Assembly (NCBI GenBank): GCA_004794785.1
Contig: SJOL01007149.1
Span: 257,216 to 321,215, forward strand
Reading direction: 5' to 3'
DNA length: 64,000 bases
From: Opisthorchis felineus
Lineage: Eukaryota; Platyhelminthes; Trematoda; Opisthorchiida; Opisthorchiidae
Positions within the stretch are counted from its first letter, which is position 1, and every line of letters begins with the position of its first letter. Both the position numbers and the translations under genes were made by a program. Positions 25,801 through 40,800 of this stretch are shown in pieces. The notes under the pieces were generated by a model, which did no database searches, had not been told where the DNA came from, and was given only the letters and a program-made list of their open reading frames with translations.

Positions 25801-28800
25801 CGAGATCAGCAGATCTTATTGCTGCCAGAAAGGCCATACCAGCAACTAGCGACTGTGATGGCGCACGCAGATCCCTAAAATACCGGATAATCAGGAGCTT
25901 AAAGAATGACAGAGAACGATGGTGGATTTCAAAGGCCCAGGAGATGGAGAAGGCTTTCGCTGCAGGCAACAGCTGCGCCCTGTTTCAACTGATTCAATCA
26001 GCGGGTCAAAAGAAGACAGGTGTCAGTGAGACAATATGCGAAAAAGACGGAACAGCAATTCACTCCCTCAATCGCCGTCTTGAGCGGTGGGCTGAGCACT
26101 TCCAAGAACAGTTCACCTGGTCTCCTTCAACACAACCGCTGGAAGAACCAAGCGGGCCCGAATGGAACATTGACACAAGCCCACCATGAACAACCGAAAT
26201 CCAGCGTGAGATATCAATCCTGAAGCGCGAAAAGGCACCTGGCCCGGATGGTCTACACCCAGCACTCTTCAAAGAAGGTGGCGAAGTCCTGGTGAACGGT
26301 CTGACAACGATACTGTAGAAGATTTGGAATGAAAACAGAATACCAGCGGAATGGAGCTCCTCGACCGTCATCCCAGTTTTCAAAAAGGGAGCAAGAATGT
26401 TATCCGAAAACCACCGTGGTATCAGCCTGATATCCGTCGCATCTAAGGTGCTCTGTGACATTATTCTGCGCAGGTTGATGGATTATCGGGAGACAGATTC
26501 GTGAGAATCAAGCTGGGTTTCGCCCTGGTAGAGGATGCATCGACCATATCTTCACCTTGAGACGAATTCTTGAACAGCGCCACTCCTTCAGACGGCCCAC
26601 CTTAGTCGCTTTTCTTGATCTGAAAGCTGCTTTTGATTCTGTCGATCGTCAGCAACTTTGGCAGTGTCTGGCGATCAAAGGTGTCCCTTTCAATTTTCTA
26701 TCCCTTATGAGGGCATTGCTCTCCTTGTTTCAGATCCTTCCCAAATGCAAACGATTTTAAATAACCTAAATAACTCTGCTGCACTGTTTGGCATACGCTT
26801 CACACCTGCAAAGTGTAAAGTGCTGCTACAATACTGGGTGGGATCAAACCCACACCTCATGCTTGCAGGTGAGCCAATCGACGTGATAGATAAATTTGTT
26901 TACCTGGGCAGTTGCGTAGGTTCCGGTGGACTGGCTGGAGATGAGATTATTTCTCGAATCGGTAAGGCCAGGGCAGCTGTTGCCAACCTCCGACACCTAT
27001 GGCGCCGACGTGACGTCAGTTTGTCTGTCAAGGGAAGAGTTTATACTACTGTGGTGCGATCTATACTGCTTTATGGATCAGAAACGTGGCCCCTACGCGC
27101 AGAGGACACACGGAAGATGTCAGTGTTTGATCATCGGTGTCTCCGAAGCATTGGTCAGGTCTGGTGGGAACATCGGATTAGCAATGCCGAGGTGCGCCAG
27201 ATGGTCTTAGGAAGAAGGAACTCTCGCGCGACAGATGAATTACTCACGCTTCATAGGCTGCGCTGGTTAGGACATGTGCTCCGCATGCCAGAAGACCGCC
27301 TGCCTCGAAGAGCTCTCTTCGCCCAGCCCTATGCTGAGTGGAAGGGACCGAGAGGTGGGCAGTGTATGACCTGGCAACGAAGTACGAAAACACTAACCAG
27401 TAAACTTAGTCGGGTGGGCAACTGCCGCCTCCCTGGATGGGGACCCCGGGACTCAAATCACCAGTGGTTAATGACTTTGGCAGAAACGGCCCAATCGCGC
27501 GGTCAGTGGCGCTCCTGTATCAAAGCTATCGCCTTCAATGCGTAGCTACCCAATCTCTGAACAAACTGCACATTCCTTCGCCTCCAAAGCTGGTTGTACG
27601 TTCCACATACCCGTTTTCCGGTGATCGAAACTGTAGCAGCTGGAACCAATGTGCCTATGGTACACGGTTTATAGTTGATAAATTGAATTGAATTGACTGT
27701 GTTGGCTAGACAGGGTTACACAGAAGGAATCGACTGAATAAGGAGTTAATTGCGGATTATGGAAGAAGATACTTGTTGGTCGTCTGCAAGTAGGACGATG
27801 TTCAAGTTGTCGAAGGGTGAACACGTAGCCAATATGTCCACGAACGCACACATAAGCGCCTCTCTACGCTTCTTACAAATGACCAGTGAGGAACAACATG
27901 GACCAGGTCTCTTGTTTCCTCTTAAAAATTAGAGTTCATGACGAACTAAGAGCTGAGAGGTTGTCTAGTATATCACACAGGCCGGGGATGTCAACCTTGT
28001 TCTTAAAGCGGAAGGCCAACTGAACTGATCATTTGTTCATCGCTCTATACGGTGACTTTTAGAATGGATAACATATCCATCTTTTTTTGGATTAGTTGTA
28101 GGTGTTTTTCCGTTTCTCGATATGGATAGTGTTTCTGTGGCGATTGAATTATGGTCAGAATAAACCCGTCTTTATTATATATATATTTGCTAGAACTGTT
28201 TTTTGAGGTACTTTAAACGATTTGGCGGTTCTTGTTCCGAGTTGAGGAGCAGATCCTCGGGTCACTGACAGAAAACGATGGTCAACTGAGTTCATTCCAG
28301 AGTCTGGTCCTATTCCCTGCAGCTGTTCCAATGTGAATGAATATTGAACGCATGATCGTCATTGATAGCTGTTGCTATTGCTATCAAGCTGGGCGCGCGG
28401 TTCCTTGCGGTTCGGAGGGCATCAGAATGTGTTCTGTGTTAAAAGGCGCTGTTTGCAATAAACAAATCATGCTCCCGCACAACTTAGTGAATCGACTATC
28501 ACTGTTGGTTCTTGGGACGGTAAGGCTAAATTTACTTCGTCTCTATCAGTCACCTAACCTGAGCATTCACGTCACCAGTCAGAACCGTGCTTTGCCTGTC
28601 GGATTCGAAAGTTCGCAACAGCACTTATCTTCGCCGACATTCGTACTGCAATTTGATAAGTCATACAAATAAGACACGAACGATTCGCGTATTTTTGTCA
28701 CGTCTTGGAAGACTTTGATTATCCCCGCTACATTTACAGTCTGCCGCTCACAGAAACGCGACTCATTATAGCGTCTTCAGCGTTTGGACTCAGGGCGAAT

Positions 28801-31800
28801 CTTGTATTGTGGATGTTACGAAACTCAAATTCATAACCGTCAGATATATTCTTCAAAGCAGCCGGCCAAAACCTGACCAACAGTAAATAGTCATGATCGG
28901 CAACTACTCGGCAGCCGCAGATCTGGTAGTCGATGGCATCTCCTGATTTAACTGCCTCAGAAGTCAGTTGTCATAAAGCGAACACTAGATCGGTAACGCA
29001 ATATGTCATCTCCTCCCTACCGTTAATTGACAAAAACAAACCACAACAAAGTTCGTATGGGGACAGGTTATCGGCCGTAGCTCAATTTATAGAAACTGAA
29101 GACAAAACGCAACAGACTAGATAGCTCACCTGGATTATTCACCACATGATAGGAGAGAGCATGCATCACGCACAGACTATCCCACTCAGCAATTACATTT
29201 TCTACCACAATCGCATAGTCTTCCAGTTTGGTGACGAACCACTCAGCCGTTTGATGCCGCAACTGGTGCAGACTACCGGATTGTTGTGCGTCTCGCCTAG
29301 GCCGATCGGTTATTATCCGCCGGGCGCGGGGAGGTACCAAACCTGTGAATAGCAGATCTAGCTGCCAACTACGACGGTGCGTGAAAGGGTCAAAGTAAGG
29401 TCGAAGTACAATATCATGAACGAAATCGGACAGTGGGATCACTCCTGGAGGTTGCCATGGCGGTGGAGAGGACGGTAGACTGTGAAATAAAGACGATCAC
29501 ACAATAAGTTAGTAGGCAGCGTGTTCAAAGATGTAGAAGAAAATGACAGCGGCCGAAGACAGGCTTGTTGCTCACCTGCGTATGCGAATCGCAGAAAGGC
29601 AGCCATTACAATCGTACTGCACGCCATCGTGTATAACACCTGCTCGAGATAGCTGGAACAGGCAACAAGGGATACAAAAAATTAAACATTTGATCATTTT
29701 CACTATGAAGATGTTCGACAGAATGTCGGTGAGGAAACCGGTTGGCCTACTGTACGTGTGGTGAGTAATGTGAACCTCGAGCACCGCCATGGCTGCCACT
29801 AACAGTGTACGCTCTAGTGGGAAGTTAAGGAAGACAACGAGGGATGAATATAACAAACCTGCTTGCGTAAATAACTGAATCAGGTAAAAATTTGCCGCAT
29901 TCAGAACTAACAGCATCATTGCGTGGGCAGGATGTCGCTTCCTTGATATTTAAGAATAACATGATTACCTTAACCGGTCCTCCGACTCTGGGTCTTCCAG
30001 TTGAATGGGTTAATTGGGAATTCCATCGATTCCCTGTAAAGGTTCGGTGAATATGCGAACAACCAACATCAAAATACTATGCGTTGAAAAGCACGTGCGT
30101 ACTAGGCATAGACGGCAATAGAACGGCAAAATGTAGCGCCCCCTCTCCTGAAGAGATATTGACGAAGAACGGCGCCCCTTCTTAAGAGGCGGCAACTTAG
30201 AGAAACTAGCAAACACTGCTGCTTCGCAAACCGAAAAGTGTGGATTTGACCTTAGTGACTTTCAAGTAGGTTCAGAATATGCACATTGGACTGAACCTCA
30301 GTATACCTTCGAGTGACTGCTCAATATCAGGTGAATCATTTATTACAAGTGCTTGTCGTCCAACACTATCGGAGTCACCGGAATCAAAATTGAAGATTTT
30401 GTGGGGCATTTCATATCGCGTTTTATAAAGGGCACATCGGTCTGCAGTTTCCTTTGTTCATTCATCTTGGATCACGTGGCTGTCATTCTGTTACGCATGC
30501 GCCCTAAGTTAGTTTGCTGATACATATGAGTGTGAAACTTGATTTCAAAGGAAGCTTGCGTGAAGCTAACACGAGAGTACGCGTTACGATTCCCTAAAGA
30601 AGAAACCAAGACTTATATCCTGCGGAACCAAAAAAGCAGCTGCAGTCAAATCAGGGAAACTGCACTGAGTCGACCGGAATGTTTCCGTCACCATCTCTTT
30701 CGTACTGCAGTTACACATCTGCAGACATATGGGAAAGTTATAATGTGTCATGAACAGAGGGTGAATTCGCCTAACGGAACATAATCGACGACAAACGTGC
30801 CCATATCAGAGAGAAGAATTGCCATAGGACGCTTGCCGTAGAGGCTAAAAGTGCTCCCATGTGAAAGGTCATGGATGCTTCGGTAGAAAGACTTCAAGGC
30901 TTACAAAACATTCGCCTAGCAATACCGTGGTGATGAAATCCAGAAATCCACACAGTAATTATGGGATCACTGGTTCCCAGAATAGACGGCAGTAAGCAGG
31001 ATAAGGATGGAGATAATAGTCGTGGAACTTGAGGCCACACTAAGTACACGACCGATTTATCAAACAGATAGGAGAGAATCAATGAAAACTATACCGCCAG
31101 AGATGATTAGTGGAATGAAGATGAACTTTTTCCATATATAGCCACGTGCAGGGTAACTGCGGTAGCGTTCAGCTAACAGTCGCGAATCCACTCAAACCAA
31201 ATGGGCTAACTCGCACCCTTTGGATCCATAGCTACGATGTGAGCCAAAAGATGCACAAGATTTGGGATACTGCCAGATTGCCCTGACCCCAAGAGGAGCA
31301 ACTGAAAAGCTAGGTTTGAACTGAAACCACAGACCTTCCGGTCGGTAGCGCTTGCTTTAGCTACTCAGCTATCTCCAGCTCAATGACCGCCTCGAATAAG
31401 CGACTCTAAACAAAAAACCGGGTTGAAATATTCTTCACAAATACCTCGCATCTCCAGCTTCAAGGTGTACTTCCTGGTCAAAACTAAAGCTGGAATGACT
31501 AATTTATATCGATAGTTGTAAAACACTAAATCCTTGGATAGATGGTTAAGATCTCAGTAAGAATTGTGGCAGTTGAGGCGTCGAGTAAAATTGCAAATTA
31601 TCTAGCATCAACATCATAAGCATAGGGTTATCGTAGCACCCACAGCGTGGCAGGTGATCGCAACTGCCAAATATTTCATAACGTAATCGTGTATAATACA
31701 GTACTGGGTGATTGGTAACTAACTACAGCGACAAACAAATAGCTCATGTCAAGATGATGATTCCATAGACTCTAAATTAGTCTACGTTTTAAAAATCCGT

Positions 31801-34800
31801 GCCTGGTTGAGGATGTTTACCTTGAACGGAAATGACGTTTCAGCCCAAAATAACAACAGAAACCATACGGATGAGTGTTTGGAACCATCGCGCAATTCTG
31901 GACGGAGGGCCCCTACGTGAACTATGCGGGAGGGTGAAGTAAATACTCAAGGATTAATTGTGTGCCTAAAAAAGTAGCCACATAATCGATTTTTCGGATA
32001 AATTACGAGCCAAAGGATATTCCTTTTTCCTTGATTGCATGGGACTTGTGGAGATATCTAGTGCATTCATGTGCAACTTGCCTTGCACATGCAGCGAAGT
32101 GAATTGAAAGCTTGGGGTCATCGCTCTGCATTGATCACTTGTGATAGGGGGGGGGTACTATACGAATCAGGCACATCACATTCTCCCACAGTCTCTGTGT
32201 TGGGTGCTACCGTCGGCACTTCTGCATATGTAATTCTGAGTTCGCCGCTAGCCTTTAAATAATTATTCAGGTGTGAGGTTCCTGGACACATTCGGAGCCA
32301 CATCAACAGGGTTTTCTCTGCTAGTACAGTGATGTCAACAATCGCGATGGTAAGACTAGGACACTCCTTAGCACTTCCATGTGAAACGCCATCCCATGTG
32401 CTATAAACGAGAAAACTAACGTGAGTGTTACATTTGAAATAACAACTTGACACCTTGAACGTTCGACTAGCAGAGCAATGAGCTGAGCAGATGATTTACG
32501 AAACACTTGCAGCGCACTGCCCCCTAGGTACCAGAATGCTCCTGCATTTTTGTTATTGTATTTGGGGAAAGGGGCAATTTTATGTTGTTAAGATGAGAAT
32601 GTACATGGGAACAGCAAGTTTCGAGTACTAATTTGGTATATAAACTTCCAGTTATCCGAGAATTGATATTTACCTCGTAATTCACCTACTTCCAGGTTCC
32701 AATAAAACAAATCTCCACCAAGTCAGCAGTGAGTAGGGTGACAATATATAAACGAAATCTCGTAAGGGTATATGATTTAGCTGACTAATAAGCGAAATTT
32801 TAGGTTACGGAATTCGATGTTCGGTTACACATCCTGCAGATGTGAGGCCACTGTACCAATCCCACCGGGATGTGTCAGTTACTGTAACGATATGGTGTCC
32901 ACAAAGTTGCTAGCAAGTTCCATGTGGATGCCATGAGGCATGGACAGGTCAGCGATTGACGATAAGACAAACTGCTATAAGGGGCGGATTAGTGAGGACA
33001 GAATTATCACAGTCGAGCGACCATGGCCCTGAAGATCATGCCTTAGGATCTTTATTTTTCGAACGCATCAGAGTTCCTTAGGACTATGTGAATAAAGAAC
33101 TCCTTTTAGGGCGTTCGGCTATGATGAACCATCTCAACAACAAAAATCTTTATTACAGTGATGTTTCCTGAAAAAGGACTACTGTAACACTAATTTGACG
33201 GTACCGACAAAAACCGGCCGATGTAGATGGTGCGTGCAAAGGTTTACAAAGTCGGAAATTTCCAACACGAGGGAATATTATTCCAAGTTTTTGTAGGGAG
33301 TATCAGCCGATTAAAATGGCGTTTTATCCGAGATCAACAGTGGGTTTTGCTAAATCTCGAATCCCGCCGATTTGAAGCTCAGTATCCTAATGTCTTTCGC
33401 AAAGTGTGAGAACAGCAAACCAGAGAGAATTATAGAGGATATTATGACACTACGCACTTTTTCCCTTTCATTTACCACCTGGCTAGGACGATCTCCATGG
33501 TTGTATGGAAGCACGGACAACAAGCTGTCGATTACAATGTGTTACTATCTGAAAACTGATCACAGCCGAAGATGTTCTCCCAAAATCCGGGATCAGGTCT
33601 GGTGCCTTACTGTGTGGTGGATATGGCGGGAGGTGATTTCAAAAAAACAGCAACCGGATGGAGGTAAATCACAGAGTGCAGTCTTCATTTAAAGCCAGAC
33701 CGCTCCGGAGACAGGCAACCATAAGGACTTTCTCCACCGAAGACAGAACGCCCTTCCTCCGTTTGGTGGAATTACTGTATACTCTGTACTGCTTGATGGC
33801 ATCCAGCTGGTCAACATAGTTTCCTGAGGATATTTTAGCGGCTCAGGGAGCACTGATAATTTGCTCTGACAACACGAGTGCAAAAATTTGGCACCGACCT
33901 AAGTGACTTTATTCACTTGCTTTGGTTCGTTCCAGTATGCAAGGATTTCGTCTACCCGGATTAATCACCGAATATGACTGGCGCATTCGGTGAGGAATCC
34001 AGTGGTCCGGCTGACGTCCCGTTTAGTAACCCGGTAAGCATACCATCAGGAAGCAGAAGAAACACGAGGAAGGTGCAGAACTTAACCTCCATAAAGGTTT
34101 AGAATAAAGTATCGGGCAGACGATCGTAATTGAGAAGGAACATTCCATCTCTTACAGCTGACTTGCGCAACCATACAGTCGTAGAGGGAGCGTGTTATAA
34201 ACTACCATGGGACTGATGCGTGACCCGCAGTACATCCGAGGACTGACGCAGTGCCACCTCGAAAGCCAGGTGGCGCTGTGGACGCCGGATGCATCCAAAC
34301 TCGAGGGGGGTCTACAATCCTATAGTCAAGAACATCAGTAGATCTAGATTATTATGTATGTTTAGGTAGTCGCTATGTGAGAAATGGTACAACGATCTGC
34401 ATTTTAATATGAAAGATAACGGAGTAACATGAGAAAGTGCCGAATTACGCTGGGATGACATGCATTTTGTTTTGGAAAGCACTGAATGAGCAAAAAGACG
34501 CACTTACCTCTAACGCAAAGCAATTACTGAGAATATTCTCCTCCAGCATTCCAACGAGTTTGCTAAGTGCTGGCACTACCGGCTGCGTGTCCTCCGTGGT
34601 GGATTCTAACGGACGCGTAGGAGAAGACTCAACAGACTGTGCAGCACGCGTTTTTATGCGATTCAACAATTCAGCCACACGTGATGACCGTTTTTTTAAA
34701 GCATTTTCTCGAGCTTTATCAGCGCAAGACTTGAGTAGGCCAATCTACAAGAGGAGCGAAATGCGCGCAGATTAACACGAGAATTCCTCTGAAAAGGGTT

Positions 34801-37800
34801 CATCTTAGACGCCAAAAACTTCACCTTACCGCATTTCTATTTTTCGCCAGCCATTATTATCGTCACTGACGGTAATACACGAGTGATATATACAGGCTTT
34901 CAGCTGCCTTATAACCATGAGGGAAAAAAGCCTTAGTAAATAATGGAAAGAAAAGGTACACGTAGCGACCTGGCGCGAAGAAGCGTTATGACCTTACAGG
35001 AAATGCTCAGGAATAAGGTGTCCACACTTTCGGACAGCATTAAAATGAACATCACATCGAATTAAGGCGTCACCAGTGGGATTGACCTAAAGTCCTTTGA
35101 GAATCTCACCCGTCATACGCGCGGCACACGACAGGCGAACTTTAGCTCGACATAATGGTTAGAAAATGACAGTATGCGCGCATGTCATGTCCTACAGGGT
35201 CTCCAAAAATGTACAAGCAGAACCACGTGAGCTCCAGGAAGGCGCGAAGATTCCACAGCGTTTAGTTTGTCCGTAGCCGCTCCGATTTCACGTTACCATT
35301 TTATTGTCTTCCCCCCTCCCAAAAAAAGAGAAAGTATACACGGCTTCAACAAAATTCATTTCTGACTCCATAGATGAAGCAAGTCGGCGAACACTGACCG
35401 CTTTTTCGTTATCCGCTCATGGACTTCATCCATTATATTACAAGCGACGCCAAATTAGCTGCCAAGATACATGAACTCAAGCACTTCATTCTGAGAAGCG
35501 CCCAATAGCGCGAATAGTGACGAAACGTTTGCAAATCAATTGCCAAGCTCGGCGAACAGATCAACAGCTACCTGATCAATTACCAATTCTGAGAATCACA
35601 AGGGGATAGGGAATCTTGAAGACTGCAATTTGAAGGTGAAAAACACATTGCGAAACATGGGGTCACCTCGAGTATTCTATCTGGAGTAAATTGCGTGAAC
35701 AAATAATCATCATATAAAAAAACAATGTTGTCCACATAATCCAAGTAAATTGGTAAGGACAATAATCATTCAGCTGTAACAATCTTTCGCTGCCTAGCCG
35801 CCATGTCATCCGAAGGAAGGAGAAGAACCGACATACTGTCCAAGCCTACGTGGTAGCAGGCGGGACCTCGATTCATGGTCCCTTGGAGTATGTATTCCAT
35901 GATAACGTCGATGAAAAAGTTGGGCAAAAGAAAGAGAGGGGACAGTCCTGTCGAAATCCACTGGTTGGGAGGAGCCTGTTACACAATCTATTATACACCG
36001 TAACCTGGCCTGACTTGACAGCGAAGTGGGAAAGTCATGAGCAGCAAAACTCAGCTGCACCAGTCCCTCCCGTGTCCACGAGACGGGACACATCAGTAGT
36101 TAGATACACTGGCAGATACCGTCTAGCTGCGCGCTCAGTCGTGCACGTGTATCCAAGCTGTTGCCTTCAACGCGAAGCTTTCCATTCGAATCCCCCGAAT
36201 GAAAAATGCTTTGTCCTGAGGGAGTTCATCCGACCCGGCAAACTGATGGCCCTTTACGGCAGAAAGACAATAGTACTTCATCAACTGAGGGGAGATCTGA
36301 ACTCACAAACCACGCTTTAAAATGAGTGGTTAGAGTGATATACATAGGCACAAGTGCGCAGAACCAATTAAGCCGTTGTTGAAAATAATCCGCCCAGTGA
36401 TCTAAACGCTGATCTTTATAACATACTAGGTTTGCACTATAATTTTTGACTAACTCATTCACGAAAAGCCTTTTAGGTCCTGTTTTGCGGATTAGCAAAA
36501 ATAGCTTCCGAGCGTTCCAAACCGCGTCGGCCTCCCCCATTTCCCGAACTTCCTGGTTCAACCATGCCTCTTTGTCCACACAGAATACGTTTGAGATGTC
36601 GTCTAATCTATCGTCCAGCCAAATTGTACTCTGAGCCGACAGCATAGAGCTCCTCGAATCAGAGTAATTTGGGATTCAGTTCTGAGGCCAGTGGATTCTG
36701 CGTACGCGCCCAGAAACACCGCAATCAGAGTTTCCGGCGCCACGTATAGCCGTGGTTATCCCGATCAACGTTCTCCGACGAGGATTGGTATGTTTCCACA
36801 AGGTGTGGCTCACAAACCCCTTCTACTGCTAAATGGGTTTACGGAAAAAAAACTAATGGGAATCTGCACCGAGCATGAACTGAATCAACCTGTGTATTGT
36901 AAAACGACCGGCACTCAAGAACTGAACCGAACATCAGTATCTGATAACGATGTGGTCAATTGCACTTCACAGCTCCTCAGCGACAGAGGTACGCCAGATA
37001 GCACAGTGGCGCCCACTGCTGCTCAAAAACAACCAGTGATCAGTACAAAGTTGCAAACAACGTTCATCATTTTCATTGCATTTTGCGTTCAGACTGAATA
37101 TGCAACCAAGAGGTGTTTCTGATGAACAGAGGCATCCTACATTAAATCTCCTACTATGATGACTATATCCGAGCTCATCGTGGTGGAATAGAGGATGGTC
37201 GGTTCTAGATAGGTGGCTCAGTGGTTAGAACGCGAATTTACTGACCGAAAGGTCCGTGGTTCGAACCCAACCTCTGCCTCTCGACTTCCCCTGTCTAGGC
37301 TTGGGCAACCTGGCAGTATCCCAGCCCTCGTGCTTCCTTCGGACGGCATGGCAGTTAGGCACCGAAAGGGTGCTACAGCTGAACAATTTTTTTATTCAAT
37401 GCATTATAGCCACAGCCCATTGATGTCATTAAAATGAAGGTGCTTTTCAGCTCAGTGAATTTTTGTCGGTCCGTAGTCTTCCAAAATATTTTTACCCCAG
37501 AGCGATCACCCCATAATAAGTACGAGTCTTTCGTAAAGCCATTTGGCCTACCAAGTTCTGGATAATGTGGGCAGTTTTTGCATACTTAAAGTCAAACTGC
37601 TTTGCGCATTATATCCATGGACCGTTTTCCGAATGCACTCATCCGTGCGCTGAGTTCCCAATCGATAATCCTAACATGGAACTTACAAAACCCAGGGTTT
37701 ACATCGAATATATTTTGCCGAGTGTTCAAATCTGAGGTAATAACAGATTGCTGATCTAGTTCTAACCATGTGTTTTCGGTGAAAGTTAACAGGGAATGTT

Positions 37801-40800
37801 CCGTGCAGCACGCAAGCCTAATAGGCGCGGGTTGTGTGACCCTGACAATAGTAGGAGTTATACTTCAAAGAGCACAGGATGGGTCACTAAAATGCGGTGC
37901 ATCATTACACTTTTCAAAACCGCATGTTTACACGAAGACGGTTAGACAGCTTTGGAGTGTAGTTCCAGGATGTAGCCCCAGGCTGAACAACAACCAAAGG
38001 ACTTGCTACAACTACGAGCGGTTACGCAAAGTTGTGCTTTTAAACCCTAATGATAAGTTGTCGTTTGTCCATCTCCGGACCGCAACCCGCAATTTTGGAT
38101 TAGTAAAAGGAGGGCCTCTAGCTTGAAATGATCGCCACATCTGGACCTCACAGCACAAAAGAAGCATGTTGTTAGCAGGCTTAAACCAAAATATCGCCAA
38201 GTAAGCAAGTAGCGCATCTTAGTTTTCAACTGCGCAAATGAGAGCAGTGGTGCTGAACAGTAGAAAGTGAAAAACAGACAATTGATGAGCACCAGGCAGC
38301 AAAAAAGTAATGTCAATGGCCCAAATCACCGTGCCAACGGAATAAGTCATTCGGGTTATCGAAAGTTTCGTTCTCAGCTCAATACCAACTGTCCCGTACA
38401 AGGCTTCACTCGCTGTCTAATTTTTAGGATGCTTGTTTTGGCCAAACAAGATAGGCAAGATGAAATGGTCCATTTCAGTAGAATATAGTTCAACTACTTC
38501 AGTCATGGAACATAGCAATGCAAATCTTTGTATCATCTGTAAGATTTCAAGTTTTCATGACCGATTCCGTAAGGCGCAAAATTAACAGGGAGGACAAAAA
38601 ACCGAAATATCTGTGCAGTGACGAAACTCCCTAGACCGGGAGTTATTAACTCAACATATACGTACGCAATATACGTCTACGCTTTGTGAGGGCTTACCGA
38701 AGACGAAGGATTATGGAACCACACGGAACCGATTTCAATGGGAACAAGATGAGTGACTTGAAGAAACAGGCCGGTCGAGGTAGGGTATAATGCAGGCGCG
38801 GACACGTTGGAGTTAGCACACGAGATCAGTAGACCATCTGCATCCACCGTAATGTCGGAGTTATCGGCCACGGCAGTACATACCATAAGATGATATCGAT
38901 AATCCACTCCTAAGGGCTTTGACACAACCTCACACGTCAAATAGTATTCGTCGTTTGGAAAAAGTTGAACAAATACGATTGGCCACATGGAAGACTGTTG
39001 CAACCGAATCAATGTAGCCCAGAACGACGATGAGTTTCTTGCTAGCTTCGCTTGGACAGGAGATAAGATCAGTGGAAGTGAGCGTCTGGCCGGTTGCCAA
39101 AACGGACGATGCGTCCTGGCCGTCCTGATCAATCGAACCAAACCGATACAGATGCGTAAATGCTCCAGCGACTGACAGATGATCGAACGCCAACGAGCCT
39201 CTGTATGGGCAAGGGTACGAAGACCACGTGACTGGGCGACAACCAAAGGTTGGTCACCTACATAACTTTGGGGATTGCTCGATACGGGACAAACGCGTCT
39301 CGTGGAAGGTCTGTTCAGGGCATTTTCCAAAGATACTAGAGCAGACAATACAGTAAAACGAGAATATCCATCGGATGAAGTTCCCGCGACTGTAGTTACT
39401 TGGCTGTGGGCCGACCAACCGAGGAGCATGGCATCCACTTCGGAGGTGAGCAGGAAGGGACATGTAGCACAAACTGTACCCTGTGTAGGATCAACTCGGA
39501 ACTGGAGAAACTCTTGAGGAGAACCGGGCCACAAAAGTGGTAAATGAAGGCACAGTGGGGCGTCGGACAATTGTACTGGCCCAGGACTGAATATCATGAG
39601 CTGTTGTCGAATGTCCTATAAAAAACGCGGATAAAGGGATGCTTAAAAATGCACATTTCCTGAAGTACCACTGTTGACAATCACCACACGGTAGTCAGCG
39701 AGACCGAACAGACTAACAAGTGCGTTAAGTCTGGTACCTTACCAGAACCAGAAGGTCTTTTCATATCATTATTGAAGGGTATATATAGTTATATGTATAC
39801 CAGTAGCTGGCATCCGAGACGGATTTGTCAGTCGGCATAGTCAAACAACCTGACATCGCTGGTTGCGAAATATTATCAAGAGATTAAGATCGGCGGAAAA
39901 ACATGCAGGATCCTGTCGACAGTTATCAACCGGTCTAAACATGGTGATATAAGAAGGAGCACCAGCACTTGTTCATCTATACCAAGACGCTGGCTTCTTT
40001 CGTCGATTCTTTCAAGTCACATCAGAGATAGGCGAGGAGCATTCTGTTGACAGGTTAGTGCAAGCCCACGTGAGTATAATCCAGTGTGATTTACCTTAGA
40101 GCTAGTTGGCAAAGCAAGAGCACTGAATGCGCATCCGCCTGACCCAGTGACACTTCAGCCAACCTTTCGGGGATTCGATGGGGTCGGAAAGCATTAAAGT
40201 TGCACTCGCCACTGACAATGAGCACCGCGAATGAACTCGAATGGGTTAACTTTACAGGAAATGGTGGCAGTTGGAACTCACCTGCAAAATGTGTTCTGCA
40301 CGAGTGATTATAGTACGAGCCAAAAGCTTTTCGATTGACAAGTGGTTGCCCTGATATGGAACGAAACACGGCGAAGATAAAATCTTAGATGAAGGGTGAC
40401 CAGGGTGTCCACACAAAAGATTTGAAAAATGCAACCAAATCGGTATCAGCCATTTGGAATTGACGGTTGTATGTTGGTCGCAGTGACGGGAAACTCTGAC
40501 CAAGAGCATCTTCAATTTATAAGAGTTCGAAGTTTACAAACCCTGCCAAAGAATACGTCGTTTAAGTGCACAAACCTATGTGATAGTGAAGTAAATTCAG
40601 GAGATCCTCACCTAGCACGTTCGAGAGGTACATTCTCGGCGTGTATATACTACGCTCACCATATGAATTCATATCATGAAAGTTTACCAGACCTCACAAG
40701 CCTCAGAGACATCCTATAGAATCGCTGGTGTACTTTAGCCCTAAAAACTCCAAAACCGTCAGGCAACGTTTTCCAGTGGATCTAAATCCGACTTACATCA

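Larger units (their letters stand above)
24199..27690 (+). mobile_element. RTE-like non-LTR retrotransposon, nearly full length, inactive
   Basis: The order is a repeat-bearing ORF1-like segment, an AP-type endonuclease, reverse transcriptase, and a C-terminal region ending AFNA at 27545. A short 3' region ends in TTGAA repeats near 27680. It lies in the 20-kb MED14 intron, antisense to MED14. Lesions include TAG at 25338 and 25713, TGA at 26187, TAG at 26317, frame changes near 26.5 and 26.7 kb, and an internal deletion of the RT centre. Assignment to the RTE group is from the layout and the C-terminal motifs ([20 protein letters not shown]). Confidence 0.85.
34745..38697 (-). other. MED14 intron (exons I-J), about 4 kb
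   Basis: It contains a truncated SINE A, two RTE-like fragments and a full plus-strand SINE A. The frames at 36691-37122 and 37770-38126 are not recognised. Confidence 0.65.

Noticed and set aside
26658..27545. 295-residue open frame, the second longest in the window
   Set aside because: It is the C-terminal part of a dead retrotransposon and not a host gene.
37207..37290. Possible tRNA gene (A and B boxes present)
   Set aside because: No acceptor stem pairing, and the same body sequence follows in all copies, so it is a SINE.
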